Positions 63,716-64,000 of a stretch of DNA of 64,000 nucleotides are shown piece by piece. Position 1 is the stretch's first letter, and every line of letters starts with the position of its first letter. The position numbers were made by a program, and so were the translations under genes. Below the pieces are notes generated by a model that saw only the letters and a list, made by a program, of their open reading frames with translations, was not told the DNA's origin and made no database searches. This DNA comes from J054 sp965221985 (lineage in GTDB: Bacteria > Pseudomonadota > Gammaproteobacteria > Steroidobacterales > GCA-2729495), in assembly GCA_965221985.1 (NCBI GenBank), contig OZ244928.1, forward strand, positions 1,612,001-1,676,000. Direction: 5' to 3'.

Positions 63716-64000
63716 GCATGGGTAGTTTATCCATGGTTGCGGAGTCCGTCGGTGGCCGGTTAATGGGGCCCGACCGCGAGTTTGATGCCGTTAGCACCGA
63801 TACTCGGACCCTCCAAGCAGGCCAATTGTTTTTCGCTTTGCGGGGCGAGCGCTTCAATGCCGCTGAATTTGTGGAACAAGCGGCATGTAAGGGCGCTGCG
63901 GGTGCGGTGGTTGAGCAGCCGGCAGCCGCTTCCATCAGTCAGGTGGAAGTTAACGATACTCGCCTTGCCTTGGGTGACTTGGCACGTAGTTGGCGCAAAA
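63712..64000 (+). CDS. murF: UDP-N-acetylmuramoyl-tripeptide--D-alanyl-D-alanine ligase (5' part)
   Basis: First 96 codons; the window ends inside the gene. SMVAESVGGRLMGPDREFDAVSTDTRTLQAGQLFFALRGERFNAAEFVEQA is the Mur ligase N-terminal domain in the MurF form. The ATG overlaps the murE stop (ATGA). Confidence 0.93.
   Translation, partial: MSMGSLSMVAESVGGRLMGPDREFDAVSTDTRTLQAGQLFFALRGERFNAAEFVEQAACKGAAGAVVEQPAAASISQVEVNDTRLALGDLARSWRK

Noticed and set aside
1..64000. Defence islands, prophage, IS elements, CRISPR arrays, tRNA genes
   Set aside because: None seen on either strand; gene content and order are those of conserved chromosome, and the only mobile-type element is the intein.

Overview
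The window is ordinary gammaproteobacterial chromosome. It is moderately GC-rich and densely packed with about 55 protein genes and one RNA gene, RNase P RNA. I see no IS, prophage, tRNA, rRNA or CRISPR array. Evidence for a gammaproteobacterium: the mraZ-rsmH-ftsL-ftsI-murE-murF division cluster preceded by lpoA/rsmI/rnpB; kdsD-kdsC-lptCAB-rpoN-hpf-rapZ; petABC-sspAB; hldE-waaA; a split class II ribonucleotide reductase (NrdJa/NrdJb, as in Pseudomonas); and Mpl and DiaA. A pyrophosphate-dependent phosphofructokinase beside an H+-pyrophosphatase recalls methanotrophs and related chemotrophs, but I cannot name the genus.

Layout. 0-5 kb: tail of a MidA-type methyltransferase, cca, a lipoprotein metallopeptidase, an NDUFA9-like protein and a periplasmic DegP/DegQ protease. 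5-9.6 kb: nrdJa, interrupted by a 363-residue intein placed directly before the thiyl-radical cysteine, then nrdJb; the long leader carries two NrdR-box-like palindromes. 9.6-17.2 kb: LPS core genes hldE and waaA, a tolC homologue, a PCMT-like methyltransferase and a PAS-GGDEF-EAL protein. 17.2-29.4 kb: hppA and pfp, adk, rnd, mpl, a Lon-N-domain protein, rubredoxin, a GumN-like protein, cpdA, ahcY and metK. 29.5-36.5 kb: a lower-glycolysis/pentose phosphate run tkt-gap-pgk-glycerate kinase-pyk. 36.6-41.2 kb: a nucleotide-transporter-like membrane protein, an exported peroxiredoxin, a patatin and mgtE. 41.3-48.6 kb (minus strand): yrbG-kdsD-kdsC-lptC-lptA-lptB-rpoN-hpf-rapZ, without ptsN. 48.6-54.2 kb: ibaG-murA, petABC, sspAB. 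54.2-57.1 kb (minus): lpoA-yraN-diaA. 57.1-64 kb: rsmI, rnpB and the start of the division/cell-wall cluster, with a MraZ-type operator; murF is cut by the window end.

How it fits together. Much of the window builds the envelope: LPS heptose and Kdo supply, Lpt export, peptidoglycan precursors and recycling, and the septal transpeptidase. The rest is central metabolism. PPi made in biosynthesis can either pump protons (HppA) or replace ATP at phosphofructokinase (Pfp); MetK produces S-adenosylmethionine and AhcY clears S-adenosylhomocysteine. The most unusual item is the intein in NrdJa. Both LAGLIDADG catalytic aspartates appear lost while the splicing residues are kept, so DNA precursor synthesis seems to depend on a splicing element that can probably no longer home.
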